Shown piece after piece: positions 1 through 6,390 of a DNA stretch of 11,844 bases (its first letter is position 1; every line of letters begins with the position of its first letter). The translations under genes and the position numbers were made by a program. The stretch lies in the NCBI GenBank assembly GCA_045535205.1, contig JAZSLF010000111.1, positions 1 to 11,844 of the forward strand. Direction: 5' to 3'. The DNA comes from RUG14199 sp045535205 (GTDB lineage: Bacteria; Bacillota; Clostridia; Oscillospirales; CAG-272). The notes under the pieces were generated by a model, which was not told the origin of the DNA, ran no database searches, and worked only from the letters and a program-made list of their open reading frames with translations.

Positions 1-113
1 AGAGACTTGCTGAAATACTTCAGCTTGTTATGGATAAGTACACGTTTGAAGATGTAGAAAACGCTTGGATCAAGGTTTGTTACTACTACGACTATCTCGG
101 TCCTGCCAACTGA
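1..113 (+). CDS. 3' end of an upstream gene (partial, probable surface-protein paralogue)
   Basis: Only the last 36 codons are visible, read from position 3 to a TGA at 111-113. The tail ends with AW-x4-C-YYY-DYLG, which resembles the extreme C-terminus of the 159-1397 lipoprotein (AWLLMCCYIEG) and the segment GWMFACQYIKG of the 3644-4876 protein. I therefore infer that the missing gene carries the same C-terminal domain and belongs to the same family. The stop lies 45 nt upstream of the next start with no visible terminator, so it is probably the preceding gene of the same operon. The coding frame is secure because it stays open to a stop placed naturally before the next gene; the family assignment rests on a short, weak similarity. 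Confidence 0.6.
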   Translation, partial: RLAEILQLVMDKYTFEDVENAWIKVCYYYDYLGPAN

Positions 114-158
114 TAGGACGTTGTTAAGACTCAAACAAATAAAGAACGGTGACGAGAA

Positions 159-1397
159 ATGAAAAGTTTATTTAAAAAGAGCCTTGCACTCATGACCGCC
201 GCACTTTTGTGTGCGGTCATGGTGCTCACCTCCTGTGCAGGCGGTGAAAAGGAATATAAGGTTACTGTAAAGGATGCAAACGGTGCTCCTTTCACATCCG
301 GTATCGTTGTTCAGTTTATGAAGGACGGCGTAAAGGCGGGAATGCAGGCTTGTAACGAAAACGGCGAAGCTGCAGTTACCCTTCCTTCAGCAGAGTATAC
401 TGTAGAGCTCACATTTACTGACAGCGAAGCAGCTTATTATTACACACAGGGTCAGACAGTAAGTGCTTCTGCACCTGAGCTTGAGATCATTATGGCAAAT
501 ACGATTACAACTGAACCTCAGTCTATAAATGTACAGGGCAAGGACTATGATGCATATGACATTTCCGACGGATGCACATATGTAGAGCTTGATACAGCAG
601 ACAGAAACTATTTCTTATATACACCTAAGACGGCAGGGAACTATAAGTTCTCAATTGTTGAAGGAACAGCGGATATAGGCTATCACGGTGCTCCTCACTT
701 TGTACAGGAGCAGAATCTGGCTGAAGTGGTAGACGGTGCGTTCAATATTTCCATTAAATCAAGCATGATAGGCTCAGGAGGCGGCGGAACATCTGTATAT
801 GTACTTGGCGTTGATGCTGTTGATGGTTCTGAATACTGTGTTATCAGCATTGAACGAATCGGTGATCCCGTTAAAACCATCGAGGATGAGCCTTGGACAG
901 TTTATCAGAAAACAGCAGAGCTGAAGGAATATACACTTCCCGAAGGAGCAGCTATCGGCGAATTTGACCTTACTGCAGCAACAGATAAATACAGTCTCGT
1001 TTATAATGAAACAGACGGCTTCTATCACCTCAATTCTGCAGACGGTCCCCTTGTGCTTGTACGACTTGCAGAGGACTGCGATTATATCGCCTGCTTCAAG
1101 ACTATGCTTGACCGTTCAGGCGTTGTGAAGTATTTTTACGATGAAAGCGATAACTTCGTAAAGAAGGAAAGCTATTCCGAATGTCTTCTTGAGTACATTG
1201 AATACGTTGACGAAAACGAAGGTGTATATCCTTTGACAGAGGACCTTAAATACATCATTCAGCAGCGCGGCGACCATGCAGGCTGGTGGAACAAAGACTC
1301 CAACACCTATATATTCAAGGATGAAACCGGCAACAATGACATGAGCATTAATGTTGACCTTGCATGGCTTCTCATGTGTTGCTATATCGAAGGATAA
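159..1397 (+). CDS. Three-domain surface lipoprotein (Ig-like + beta domain + cluster-specific C-terminal domain)
   Basis: The 412-residue protein begins with a lipoprotein signal: basic MKSLFKK, a hydrophobic stretch and lipobox LTSC with the lipidated Cys at 26, so it should be anchored to the outer face of the membrane. Residues about 32-88 look like a Cna/carboxypeptidase-regulatory Ig-like domain (KVTVKDANGAP, then NENGEAAVTL), very close to the domain of the 2274-2687 protein. Residues about 120-235 form a second, probably beta-rich domain (YFLYTPKTAGNYKFSI) containing a GSGGGG loop. Residues about 250-412 match the C-terminal half of the 3644-4876 protein (DGFYHLN, GP, YPLTEDL, a GWW segment, CCYIEG). 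Cysteines at 65, 139, 227, 307, 312, 342, 407 and 408 are many for an exported protein. GGTGA at 148-152 is the likely ribosome binding site, six bases before ATG. No enzymatic motif is seen; a binding or adhesion role is only inference. Confidence 0.9.
   Translation: MKSLFKKSLALMTAALLCAVMVLTSCAGGEKEYKVTVKDANGAPFTSGIVVQFMKDGVKAGMQACNENGEAAVTLPSAEYTVELTFTDSEAAYYYTQGQTVSASAPELEIIMANTITTEPQSINVQGKDYDAYDISDGCTYVELDTADRNYFLYTPKTAGNYKFSIVEGTADIGYHGAPHFVQEQNLAEVVDGAFNISIKSSMIGSGGGGTSVYVLGVDAVDGSEYCVISIERIGDPVKTIEDEPWTVYQKTAELKEYTLPEGAAIGEFDLTAATDKYSLVYNETDGFYHLNSADGPLVLVRLAEDCDYIACFKTMLDRSGVVKYFYDESDNFVKKESYSECLLEYIEYVDENEGVYPLTEDLKYIIQQRGDHAGWWNKDSNTYIFKDETGNNDMSINVDLAWLLMCCYIEG
1390..1394 (+). promoter_or_regulatory. 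Ribosome binding site of the TlpA-like gene inside the preceding coding end
   Basis: AAGGA lies in the last codons of the 159-1397 gene, nine bases before the ATG at 1404. The intergenic gap is only 6 nt, so translation of the two lipoproteins is probably coupled. Confidence 0.55.
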
Positions 1398-1403
1398 ACG
1401 TTT

Positions 1404-2249
1404 ATGAAAAATAAACTGTTAGTTATTTTAGCGGTGCTTCTCTGTAATGTGTTTCTTTTCAGCCTTTACGGATGTGCAGGTAAAACACCTGAAATTACAG
1501 AGAATACCGTTGAAGTAAAAACCGAAGGAGGTCTTCCTCTATCGGATATCGGCATATTTATTTATAAGGACGAAAGTCATTCAGAGCTTGTGTGGGCAGG
1601 TGAAACGGAAAAAGACGGAAAAGCCTCGTTTTCTGCACCTATCCCCGAAAAATGTGTGGCAGTATTAAAGAATGTGCCCGACGGCTACGCCGTCTCAGAG
1701 GACTATTCCGTTACAGCGGGACTTACCGAAATTTCACTTGAAACAGTTATTGAAGAGGGTGACATTTCTTCGCTTCAGCTTAAAAGAGGAAGCGTAATGA
1801 AGGATTTCACCGTCAAGAGCGTTTCGGGCACGGAATACAGACTCAGCGAGCTTCTTGAAGAAAAGAAAGCAGTTGTTCTTAATTTCTGGTTTTTGAACTG
1901 TCAGCCCTGCAAAATGGAATTTCCCCATATGGAAGCCGCATACAGTAAGTATAAAGACAGCATTGAGCTTATTGCCATGAATCCCGTTGACGGAACAAAT
2001 GATGAAATACTGAGCTTTGCTGAGGAAAGACAGCTCACATTTCCCATGGCGAAATGTGCTGAGGACTGGGCGGCGGCCTTCGATCTGACAGCATATCCCA
2101 CAACAGTCGTTATAGACCGTTATGGCGTAATATGCCTTATTCATAAAGGGACTATTCCCGAAGCGGAAACCTTTGAAAAAGTATTTGCCTATTTTACAGC
2201 AGACGATTACACACAGCAAATTATAAAGGATATAAGTGATATAAAATAA
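1404..2249 (+). CDS. TlpA-like thioredoxin-fold lipoprotein with N-terminal Ig-like domain
   Basis: The 281-residue protein has a lipoprotein signal (lipobox LYGC, Cys 24). Residues about 35-115 resemble the Cna-like Ig domain of its neighbours, with the typical ending VPDGYAVSEDYSVTAGLTEI. From about residue 130 it is a TlpA/ResA-type extracytoplasmic thioredoxin: GSVMKDFTVKS, a strand ending NFWFLNCQPCKMEFP with redox pair C166-Q-P-C169, and the cis-proline loop AYPTT (Pro 232) before VVIDRYG. Families of this type reduce or shuffle disulphides of exported proteins at the membrane surface; thiol exchange is established for the fold, the substrate here is unknown. Cysteine-containing lipoproteins on both sides are candidate partners. 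The domain order (Ig-like then TlpA) is not usual for the family as I know it. No CcdA-like electron donor is visible in the window. Confidence 0.9.
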   Translation: MKNKLLVILAVLLCNVFLFSLYGCAGKTPEITENTVEVKTEGGLPLSDIGIFIYKDESHSELVWAGETEKDGKASFSAPIPEKCVAVLKNVPDGYAVSEDYSVTAGLTEISLETVIEEGDISSLQLKRGSVMKDFTVKSVSGTEYRLSELLEEKKAVVLNFWFLNCQPCKMEFPHMEAAYSKYKDSIELIAMNPVDGTNDEILSFAEERQLTFPMAKCAEDWAAAFDLTAYPTTVVIDRYGVICLIHKGTIPEAETFEKVFAYFTADDYTQQIIKDISDIK

Positions 2250-2273
2250 GAATATATCGGAAAGGGTATTACT

Positions 2274-2687
2274 ATGAAAAACATTTTAAAAGTTCTCGTA
2301 TGTGTACTTGTATTTGGCATGATATTCGGTCTTTGTGCGTGTGCAAAGACGGAAACTCCCGAAGAACCTCAGAACAATGATACAGAAAACGTACAGAACG
2401 AAACAGAAAGCAAAGAAGATGAAACAGAAAGCAAGCCTGAATTTAAGGTAACTGTAACAGATGCAAACGGCACACCCGTTGAGGGCGTAGTAGTTCAGAT
2501 CTGTAAGGATGCTTGTGTTCCTGCAAGAACAGATGCAAACGGCGTGGCTGTTTTCAATATTGAGATCGAAGACGGTCATAAGCTTTCCGTAATGCAGGCT
2601 CCCGAAGGCTATACCTTCAGCACGGAAGAAATATACCTTGAAGCAGGTGCTACAGAATATACACTCCGGATAAGCGAGGCTGAATAA
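2274..2687 (+). CDS. Small lipoprotein with a single Cna/SpaA-like Ig domain
   Basis: This 137-residue protein has a lipoprotein signal (lipobox LCAC, lipid Cys 23), an acidic Glu/Asn/Thr-rich spacer at about 24-55, then one Ig-like domain (about 56-136): KVTVTDANGTPVEGVVVQIC, TDANGVAVF, QAPEGYTFS, YTLRI. The domain is plainly a sibling of residues 32-88 of the 159-1397 lipoprotein. It contains a C77-x3-C81 pair, a possible disulphide and possible client site of the TlpA-like protein encoded just upstream (inference). GGAAAGGG at 2259-2266 is the likely ribosome binding site. It has no catalytic signature; it may be a structural or ligand-binding surface subunit. Gap to the previous gene is 24 nt. 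Confidence 0.85.
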   Translation: MKNILKVLVCVLVFGMIFGLCACAKTETPEEPQNNDTENVQNETESKEDETESKPEFKVTVTDANGTPVEGVVVQICKDACVPARTDANGVAVFNIEIEDGHKLSVMQAPEGYTFSTEEIYLEAGATEYTLRISEAE

Positions 2688-2688
2688 T

Positions 2689-3552
2689 ATGAAAAACGTA
2701 TTTAAAAAGCTTTGCACCCTTCTTCTTGCTCTTGTAATGGTTGCAGGTATGTTTACGCTTGTGTCCTGCAATAATACAGAAGACCCTGAAGAACCTGCTG
2801 TTGGCGAAACAGCAGACAGCACCGATGAAATGACAGATACCTCTGCACAGGACACAACAGATGATACCTCTGCGGAAGAAACCTTTGAGCAGGAGATGTT
2901 CGGACAGGGAACAGCGGAAGATCCCTATCTTGCAACACCCTCCGATATGACTGTAAAAACACAGCCTATTCCTGCAGGAACTTCTGCTTTTTACGCTATC
3001 TACCGCACAGGCGGTAAGATATTCGTCATAAACGATGCTAACGCAACAGTAATTTGTGACGGTACTACTTACACAGCGGAAGAGGGCATCGTAACCTTTA
3101 AGGTTCCCGACGCACTTGCCAGCGAGACTGTTCTCTTTGAGATAATCAACAACGGAGAAGCTGATGCTGAATTTGAGATCAAATTCTCCGATGTTCCCGG
3201 AAGTCTTGAGTCTCCCATAACAGTAGATACTCTCGACGGTGATAAAACCGTAAGCATTCCCGAAGGAACAACACAGGGATACTATTATGTATATAATGTT
3301 GAAAAAGCAGGAACTATACGTTTCTATATGACAGCAAGCGTTGAAGCAGGAATGACCATTGACAGAATAAGAAATGAAAATGAAGTAGTTCAGGTAGCCA
3401 TGGACGGTGAAACCGTAGACGAACAGGGTAACGCTTACGTTGAAGTTGAAGTAAACGAAGGCGATGAACTCAGAATTAATCTTTCTGCAATTCCCAACAA
3501 GCGTGGTAAGTATCCCGCAGTTGACATTATCTGGAATGCAAAATATAACTGA
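2689..3552 (+). CDS. Lipoprotein with acidic spacer and two tandem beta domains
   Basis: The 287-residue protein has a lipoprotein signal ending LVSC (Cys 27), then a Thr/Asp/Glu-rich low-complexity spacer (about 28-70). Two diverged repeats follow, about 74-168 and 171-287, each opening with G[TS]xE[DS]P and containing IP[AE]GT followed by an aromatic strand (FYAIYRTGGKIFV and YYYVYNVEKAGTIRFYM). This pattern recalls the beta-sandwich of bacterial pre-peptidase C-terminal type domains and the middle domain of the 159-1397 lipoprotein, but I cannot assign a named family. Its ATG starts one base after the previous stop, with a weak GCGAGG site (2674-2679) inside the previous gene, so translational coupling is likely. 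It is probably the last gene of the operon, since a predicted promoter follows. Function unknown. Confidence 0.85.
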   Translation: MKNVFKKLCTLLLALVMVAGMFTLVSCNNTEDPEEPAVGETADSTDEMTDTSAQDTTDDTSAEETFEQEMFGQGTAEDPYLATPSDMTVKTQPIPAGTSAFYAIYRTGGKIFVINDANATVICDGTTYTAEEGIVTFKVPDALASETVLFEIINNGEADAEFEIKFSDVPGSLESPITVDTLDGDKTVSIPEGTTQGYYYVYNVEKAGTIRFYMTASVEAGMTIDRIRNENEVVQVAMDGETVDEQGNAYVEVEVNEGDELRINLSAIPNKRGKYPAVDIIWNAKYN

Positions 3553-3566
3553 TTTTGAAAATATTG

Positions 3567-3595
3567 TTGCATAAGGCTTTAATATATGTTAAAAT
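3567..3595 (+). promoter_or_regulatory. Predicted sigma-A promoter for the anchored surface protein
   Basis: TTGCAT (3567-3572) and TAAAAT (3590-3595) are separated by exactly 17 bases and lie 48 bases before the ATG at 3644. A six-base inverted pair, ATATTG (3561-3566) and CAATAT (3596-3601), brackets the promoter and could be an operator, although pairs this short arise by chance in A/T-rich DNA. Confidence 0.6.
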
Positions 3596-3643
3596 CAATA
3601 TGTAACAGATAGAAATCAACAAGATCGGTACGGAGGAAAGAAT

Positions 3644-4876
3644 ATGAAGAAATTTATGACTAAAGCACTTTCAGTAATGCTTGTGCTCGTAATGCTCATG
3701 CTTCCTGTTTCTGTTTTTGCAGAAGAAGGTGTTACTTATGAAATTAAGGGCACGCTTGAGCTTGGAACAAAAACATATGAAGGAAGCTCTCTTGAATATA
3801 CAGTTTATACTTTGGAGCCTTCCGAAATAGGCACTTACACGGTTTCCGCATCAAACAGCGTGCTTGGTATTGTGAGCTATACGATGTGGGTGACTACAGA
3901 GCCTTCCGCAGAGACAGTTAAGGATACGACTGTTGTTTGGGAATGTACTGCTGTAGGTCAATCAATTATGATTGCTGCTCTTTCTAAGGCAGGCGGAGTA
4001 AACATTTCCGTAGCTAAAGGAGATGTTGAAATTGACAAGCATATTACCGTATACTACAAAAACAGAGTTCAGCCTCAGGAATTTATCTTTGAAGGCAATG
4101 CAAGTTCTCTTGAATACGTAGATATTGAAGACGGAAATAAGGATATAGCCGTTTTAGGTGCTGACGGATTTTATCATCTTAACGATGCAAACGGCCCCAG
4201 ACTTTTCATGTGCCTTAATGACACAATGATGAGCTTCTACAGCATGAGAGAACCCGGTCAGCTTTCCGCAATAGTTTATAAAGCTGACGGCAAAACTCCC
4301 GACTATAAAGTAGACTATAACGGAGCATTTGACGAATACTGGGCTTGTGTAGATGAGGATACTGAACTTTATCCCGTTACTGAGGACCTTATACTTATAG
4401 CAAAGAACGTTTCCGATGCACGCGGCTGGTTCAAGTCAGGCGGATGGCTTGAAGGTATCGACATCGATGATGGCTGGATGTTCGCTTGTCAGTATATTAA
4501 GGGCGAAAGCTTTGAAAATAATAACGGCAGCGGTAAAACGTCCGATGATGTTGAAGGTATCATAAGCGAAGGCGGCGACGGCGGCATCAAGCCCGGCGAA
4601 GGTGAGACAAGCGGTGTTGGTTCTGACGGTAATTTCACAGGCGGTGTTGAAGGTACAATAAACAATAACACAAGACTTCCCGGCGGCAGCAGTAACAGCA
4701 ACAACAATAGCGGTAATAACAGCAACAGCAACAATAACAGTGCAAACAATACAGGAACAGCTCACCAGACAGGTGACGTAAGCGTTGCAATAATTTGCGT
4801 GCTTGCTGCTGCGGCAGTAATTGCAGTCGTTGCATTTGTACTTATAAGAAAGAAAAAGAATACAGTTGAGTTTTAA
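3644..4876 (+). CDS. Membrane/wall-anchored surface protein, paralogue of the 159-1397 lipoprotein
   Basis: The 410-residue protein has a Sec signal peptide (probable cleavage after VFA, residue 26) rather than a lipobox. Residues about 30-125 are a beta-rich domain (EYTVYTLEPSEIGTYTVSAS) and about 145-287 are the cluster-specific domain (DGFYHLNDANGP at 174-185, ELYPVTEDL, a GW segment, FACQYIKG), both matching the 159-1397 lipoprotein. Then come a Gly/Glu-rich linker (about 290-340), a Ser/Asn/Gly tract (about 349-372), HQTGD at 374-378, one membrane helix (about 380-401) and a basic RKKK tail. That end is the layout of a sortase substrate, but the motif lacks the usual proline of [LN]PxTG, so wall linkage is uncertain and simple membrane anchoring is possible. 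GGAGG at 3632-3636 is a strong ribosome binding site. It has its own promoter and terminator, so it can be expressed apart from the lipoprotein operon. Confidence 0.9.
   Translation: MKKFMTKALSVMLVLVMLMLPVSVFAEEGVTYEIKGTLELGTKTYEGSSLEYTVYTLEPSEIGTYTVSASNSVLGIVSYTMWVTTEPSAETVKDTTVVWECTAVGQSIMIAALSKAGGVNISVAKGDVEIDKHITVYYKNRVQPQEFIFEGNASSLEYVDIEDGNKDIAVLGADGFYHLNDANGPRLFMCLNDTMMSFYSMREPGQLSAIVYKADGKTPDYKVDYNGAFDEYWACVDEDTELYPVTEDLILIAKNVSDARGWFKSGGWLEGIDIDDGWMFACQYIKGESFENNNGSGKTSDDVEGIISEGGDGGIKPGEGETSGVGSDGNFTGGVEGTINNNTRLPGGSSNSNNNSGNNSNSNNNSANNTGTAHQTGDVSVAIICVLAAAAVIAVVAFVLIRKKKNTVEF
4678..4760 (+). repeat. Asn/Ser codon low-complexity tract
   Basis: The coding DNA here is mostly AAC, AAT and AGC triplets and encodes the Ser/Asn linker of the anchored protein. 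Trinucleotide tracts like this can change length by slippage without breaking the frame. Confidence 0.7.
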
Positions 4877-4884
4877 CTGACCTG

Positions 4885-4909
4885 CCCACTCCGAAACGGA
4901 GTGGGTTTT
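4885..4909 (+). terminator. Intrinsic terminator of the anchored surface protein gene
   Basis: A perfect 9-bp stem, CCCACTCCG (4885-4893) with CGGAGTGGG (4897-4905), closes an AAA loop and is followed by TTTTCTTGTT. It starts eight bases after the stop codon. Confidence 0.93.
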
Positions 4910-4917
4910 CTTGTTGA

Positions 4918-4956
4918 GGGGTCTTCAAGCATTCCATAAGAATGTTTGGGGTTCTC
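4918..4956. repeat. Hairpin repeat module (GGGGTCTTC - stem-loop - GGGGTTCTC)
   Basis: A 9-bp stem, CAAGCATTC (4926-4934) with GAATGTTTG (4940-4948, one G-T pair), has loop CATAA. It is preceded by GGGGTCTTC and followed by GGGGTTCTC. The same flanks surround an unrelated stem at 8070-8105, so the flanks rather than the stem define the module. It lies between a terminator and a promoter, outside any gene. Confidence 0.75.
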
Positions 4957-4968
4957 GTTATTTTTCTC

Positions 4969-4997
4969 TTGTAATCATAATTATTTCATGCTAAAAT
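4969..4997 (+). promoter_or_regulatory. Predicted sigma-A promoter for the GIY-YIG/nucleoside hydrolase frame
   Basis: TTGTAA (4969-4974) and TAAAAT (4992-4997) are separated by 17 bases, 29 bases before the ATG at 5027. The ribosome binding site after it is weak (GAGAG near 5016-5020), in contrast with the perfect internal site at 5381. Confidence 0.6.
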
Positions 4998-5026
4998 ATA
5001 AAAAAATAAAAGAATGAGAGAATAAA

Positions 5027-6304
5027 ATGTATTACGTTTATATCCTCAGATGTAAGGGAGGAGAGCTGTATACAGGCATAGCCGCCGATCCTGAAAGACG
5101 GTTCAGGGAGCATCTGTCAGGAGGGAGCAAGGGGGCAAAGTATACTAAAAGCCACCAGCCCGTAAAAGCGGAAATGTTGATTGAGGCCAAAACCAAGAGT
5201 GAGGCTTCATCACTTGAATATAGAATTAAAAAGCTTACTAAAGCAAAAAAGGAACAGCTTATCAAGCATAAAGCACTTTCGACTTACATTATCGAAAGCT
5301 TTGAGGACTATTCTGTTTGTTCCGAAGATAAAATATGCGAAATAAATAAGGTGTTTATAAAAGAGGTAACCACCGCTTGCAAGGAGAACCGTATGGAAAA
5401 GAAGATACCCTTAATACTTGATACAGACATAGGAAGCGATCTTGACGACTCATGGGCACTGGCACTTCTTCTGAAGTGTCCTGAGCTCGATTTAAAGCTG
5501 ATAACCACCGAAGAGGGTGACAATGTATATAAAGCCAAGCTTTGTGCAAAAATGCTGTCTTATGCAGGCGTAACGGATGTTCCCATAGGTCTCGGTATAG
5601 CCACCGATGCCGATGTGAGCAATATTTCCGATTGGGTCGATGATTTTGAGCTTTCTTCTTACCCCAATGTAATTGAAGACGGAGTGCAGGCGATAATAGA
5701 TACAGTAATGTCAAGCGTCGAAAAAATAACGATCCTTGCAATAGGCCCCTTTAAAAATCTTGCGGCGGCAGTCGAAAGAGAACCCCGTATAATTGAAAGA
5801 TCAAGAATACTCGGTGTTTGCGGCAATATTTATAACGGTGCTGCGGCAGAATATAACTGGTACTATCCTCTCGGAAGCGAAGCAAACATTAGTGCAGATA
5901 TAGATGCCTACAGACGCTCTGTGGAAAAGGCAGGCTGGGAAATTGAAATGGTTCCCCTTGACCTTACGGGCAATCTGTACCTTGAGCCTGAATTATATGC
6001 AAAGGTAGAAGCAAGAAAAGATACCGACCCCATAATAAGAGCACTTATGGAAAGCTGTGAGGCATGGTATAAAAAGACAGAGTTTAATTTTTACGGAAGA
6101 AGCTCATGCCTTTTTGATACAGCGGGAGTATATGCCGCAATAACCCATGAAAACATGGAGTATCAGACTCTCCCCCTTAAAGTGTCCGACGATGCGAGAA
6201 CGTTTATAAATACCAAGGAGGGCAAGGATATGAACGTTGCTGTCCGATGGTACGATAAGAGTAAATTTTATGATTTTTTGGTTGAAAGACTTTGCTCTGA
6301 TTGA
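5027..6304 (+). CDS. GIY-YIG nuclease-like domain fused in frame to a nucleoside hydrolase
   Basis: This single open frame encodes 425 residues. Residues 1-81 are a small GIY-YIG endonuclease-like domain of the COG2827/UPF0213 type: YVYI (3-6), YTGI (15-18), ERR-x2-EH with a candidate catalytic Arg at 24/25, GAKYT, and E65 before the closing IKKL-x-KAKKEQLI helix. These proteins normally end at about 80-100 residues. Residues 82-122 resemble no domain I know. From 123 onward is a full-length nucleoside hydrolase. AAGGAG at 5381-5386, six bases before the in-frame ATG at 5393, indicates a separate start for the second domain. The simplest reading is that the nuclease gene lost its stop and now runs into its neighbour; a deliberate fusion, or dual products from one frame, are alternatives. 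The small domains' DNA target is unknown. Confidence 0.8.
   Translation: MYYVYILRCKGGELYTGIAADPERRFREHLSGGSKGAKYTKSHQPVKAEMLIEAKTKSEASSLEYRIKKLTKAKKEQLIKHKALSTYIIESFEDYSVCSEDKICEINKVFIKEVTTACKENRMEKKIPLILDTDIGSDLDDSWALALLLKCPELDLKLITTEEGDNVYKAKLCAKMLSYAGVTDVPIGLGIATDADVSNISDWVDDFELSSYPNVIEDGVQAIIDTVMSSVEKITILAIGPFKNLAAAVEREPRIIERSRILGVCGNIYNGAAAEYNWYYPLGSEANISADIDAYRRSVEKAGWEIEMVPLDLTGNLYLEPELYAKVEARKDTDPIIRALMESCEAWYKKTEFNFYGRSSCLFDTAGVYAAITHENMEYQTLPLKVSDDARTFINTKEGKDMNVAVRWYDKSKFYDFLVERLCSD
5381..5386 (+). promoter_or_regulatory. Internal Shine-Dalgarno deciding the nucleoside hydrolase start
   Basis: AAGGAG followed by a 6-nt spacer and ATG (5393) lies inside the open frame. It is clearly stronger than the site before the 5027 start and coincides with the exact N-terminus expected for a nucleoside hydrolase. 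Confidence 0.8.
5393..6304 (+). CDS. Nucleoside hydrolase (IUNH family), probable independent product
   Basis: Starting at the internal ATG gives 303 residues, close to the usual 300-320 of the inosine/uridine-preferring nucleoside hydrolase family. These are calcium enzymes that split the N-glycosidic bond of nucleosides to base plus ribose. Numbered in the long frame, the sequence shows the N-terminal Asp cluster DTDIGSDLDD (132-141, two residues longer than the classic DTDPGxDDA), the AIGPFKNLAAAV loop (238-249), EYN (275-277), the VPLDLT segment (309-314) and the late metal-ligand position FDTAGVYA (Asp 364), where classic members have HD; the histidine is replaced by Phe. Substrate preference cannot be read from this and may differ from IU-NH. 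It is cytoplasmic, without a signal peptide. A terminator hairpin follows at 6346, so it likely ends its transcript. Confidence 0.85.
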   Translation: MEKKIPLILDTDIGSDLDDSWALALLLKCPELDLKLITTEEGDNVYKAKLCAKMLSYAGVTDVPIGLGIATDADVSNISDWVDDFELSSYPNVIEDGVQAIIDTVMSSVEKITILAIGPFKNLAAAVEREPRIIERSRILGVCGNIYNGAAAEYNWYYPLGSEANISADIDAYRRSVEKAGWEIEMVPLDLTGNLYLEPELYAKVEARKDTDPIIRALMESCEAWYKKTEFNFYGRSSCLFDTAGVYAAITHENMEYQTLPLKVSDDARTFINTKEGKDMNVAVRWYDKSKFYDFLVERLCSD

Positions 6305-6345
6305 AGCGAAAAAGCTGATCTTTATGTATTAATATATTAAAACAG

Positions 6346-6367
6346 AGGGGGCATTACGCCCCCTTTA
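6346..6367 (+). terminator. Probable terminator after the nucleoside hydrolase
   Basis: AGGGGGC (6346-6352) pairs with GCCCCCT (6358-6364) around loop ATTAC, followed by a short TTATAA stretch. The stem is strong but the T-run is short, so readthrough into the cardiolipin synthase gene 27 bases on is possible. Confidence 0.65.
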
Positions 6368-6390
6368 TAAAAAGCGGAAAGGAGACGGGT

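Noticed and set aside
121..158. Promoter before the 159 gene (TTGTTA at 121-126)
   Set aside because: No acceptable -10 box at 16-18 bases downstream; the gene more likely shares a transcript with the upstream gene.
1734..2855. Long minus-strand frames of 161 and 189 codons
   Set aside because: They overlap well-supported lipoprotein genes and show no domain, signal or ribosome binding site.
4676..4688. LPGG in the linker as a sortase motif
   Set aside because: It is followed by about 30 polar residues rather than a membrane helix; HQTGD just before the helix is the better candidate.
4436..4835. Minus-strand open frames rich in Leu/Pro or Cys/Tyr
   Set aside because: Antisense reading of the AAC/AGC-rich linker of the anchored protein; composition is an artefact.
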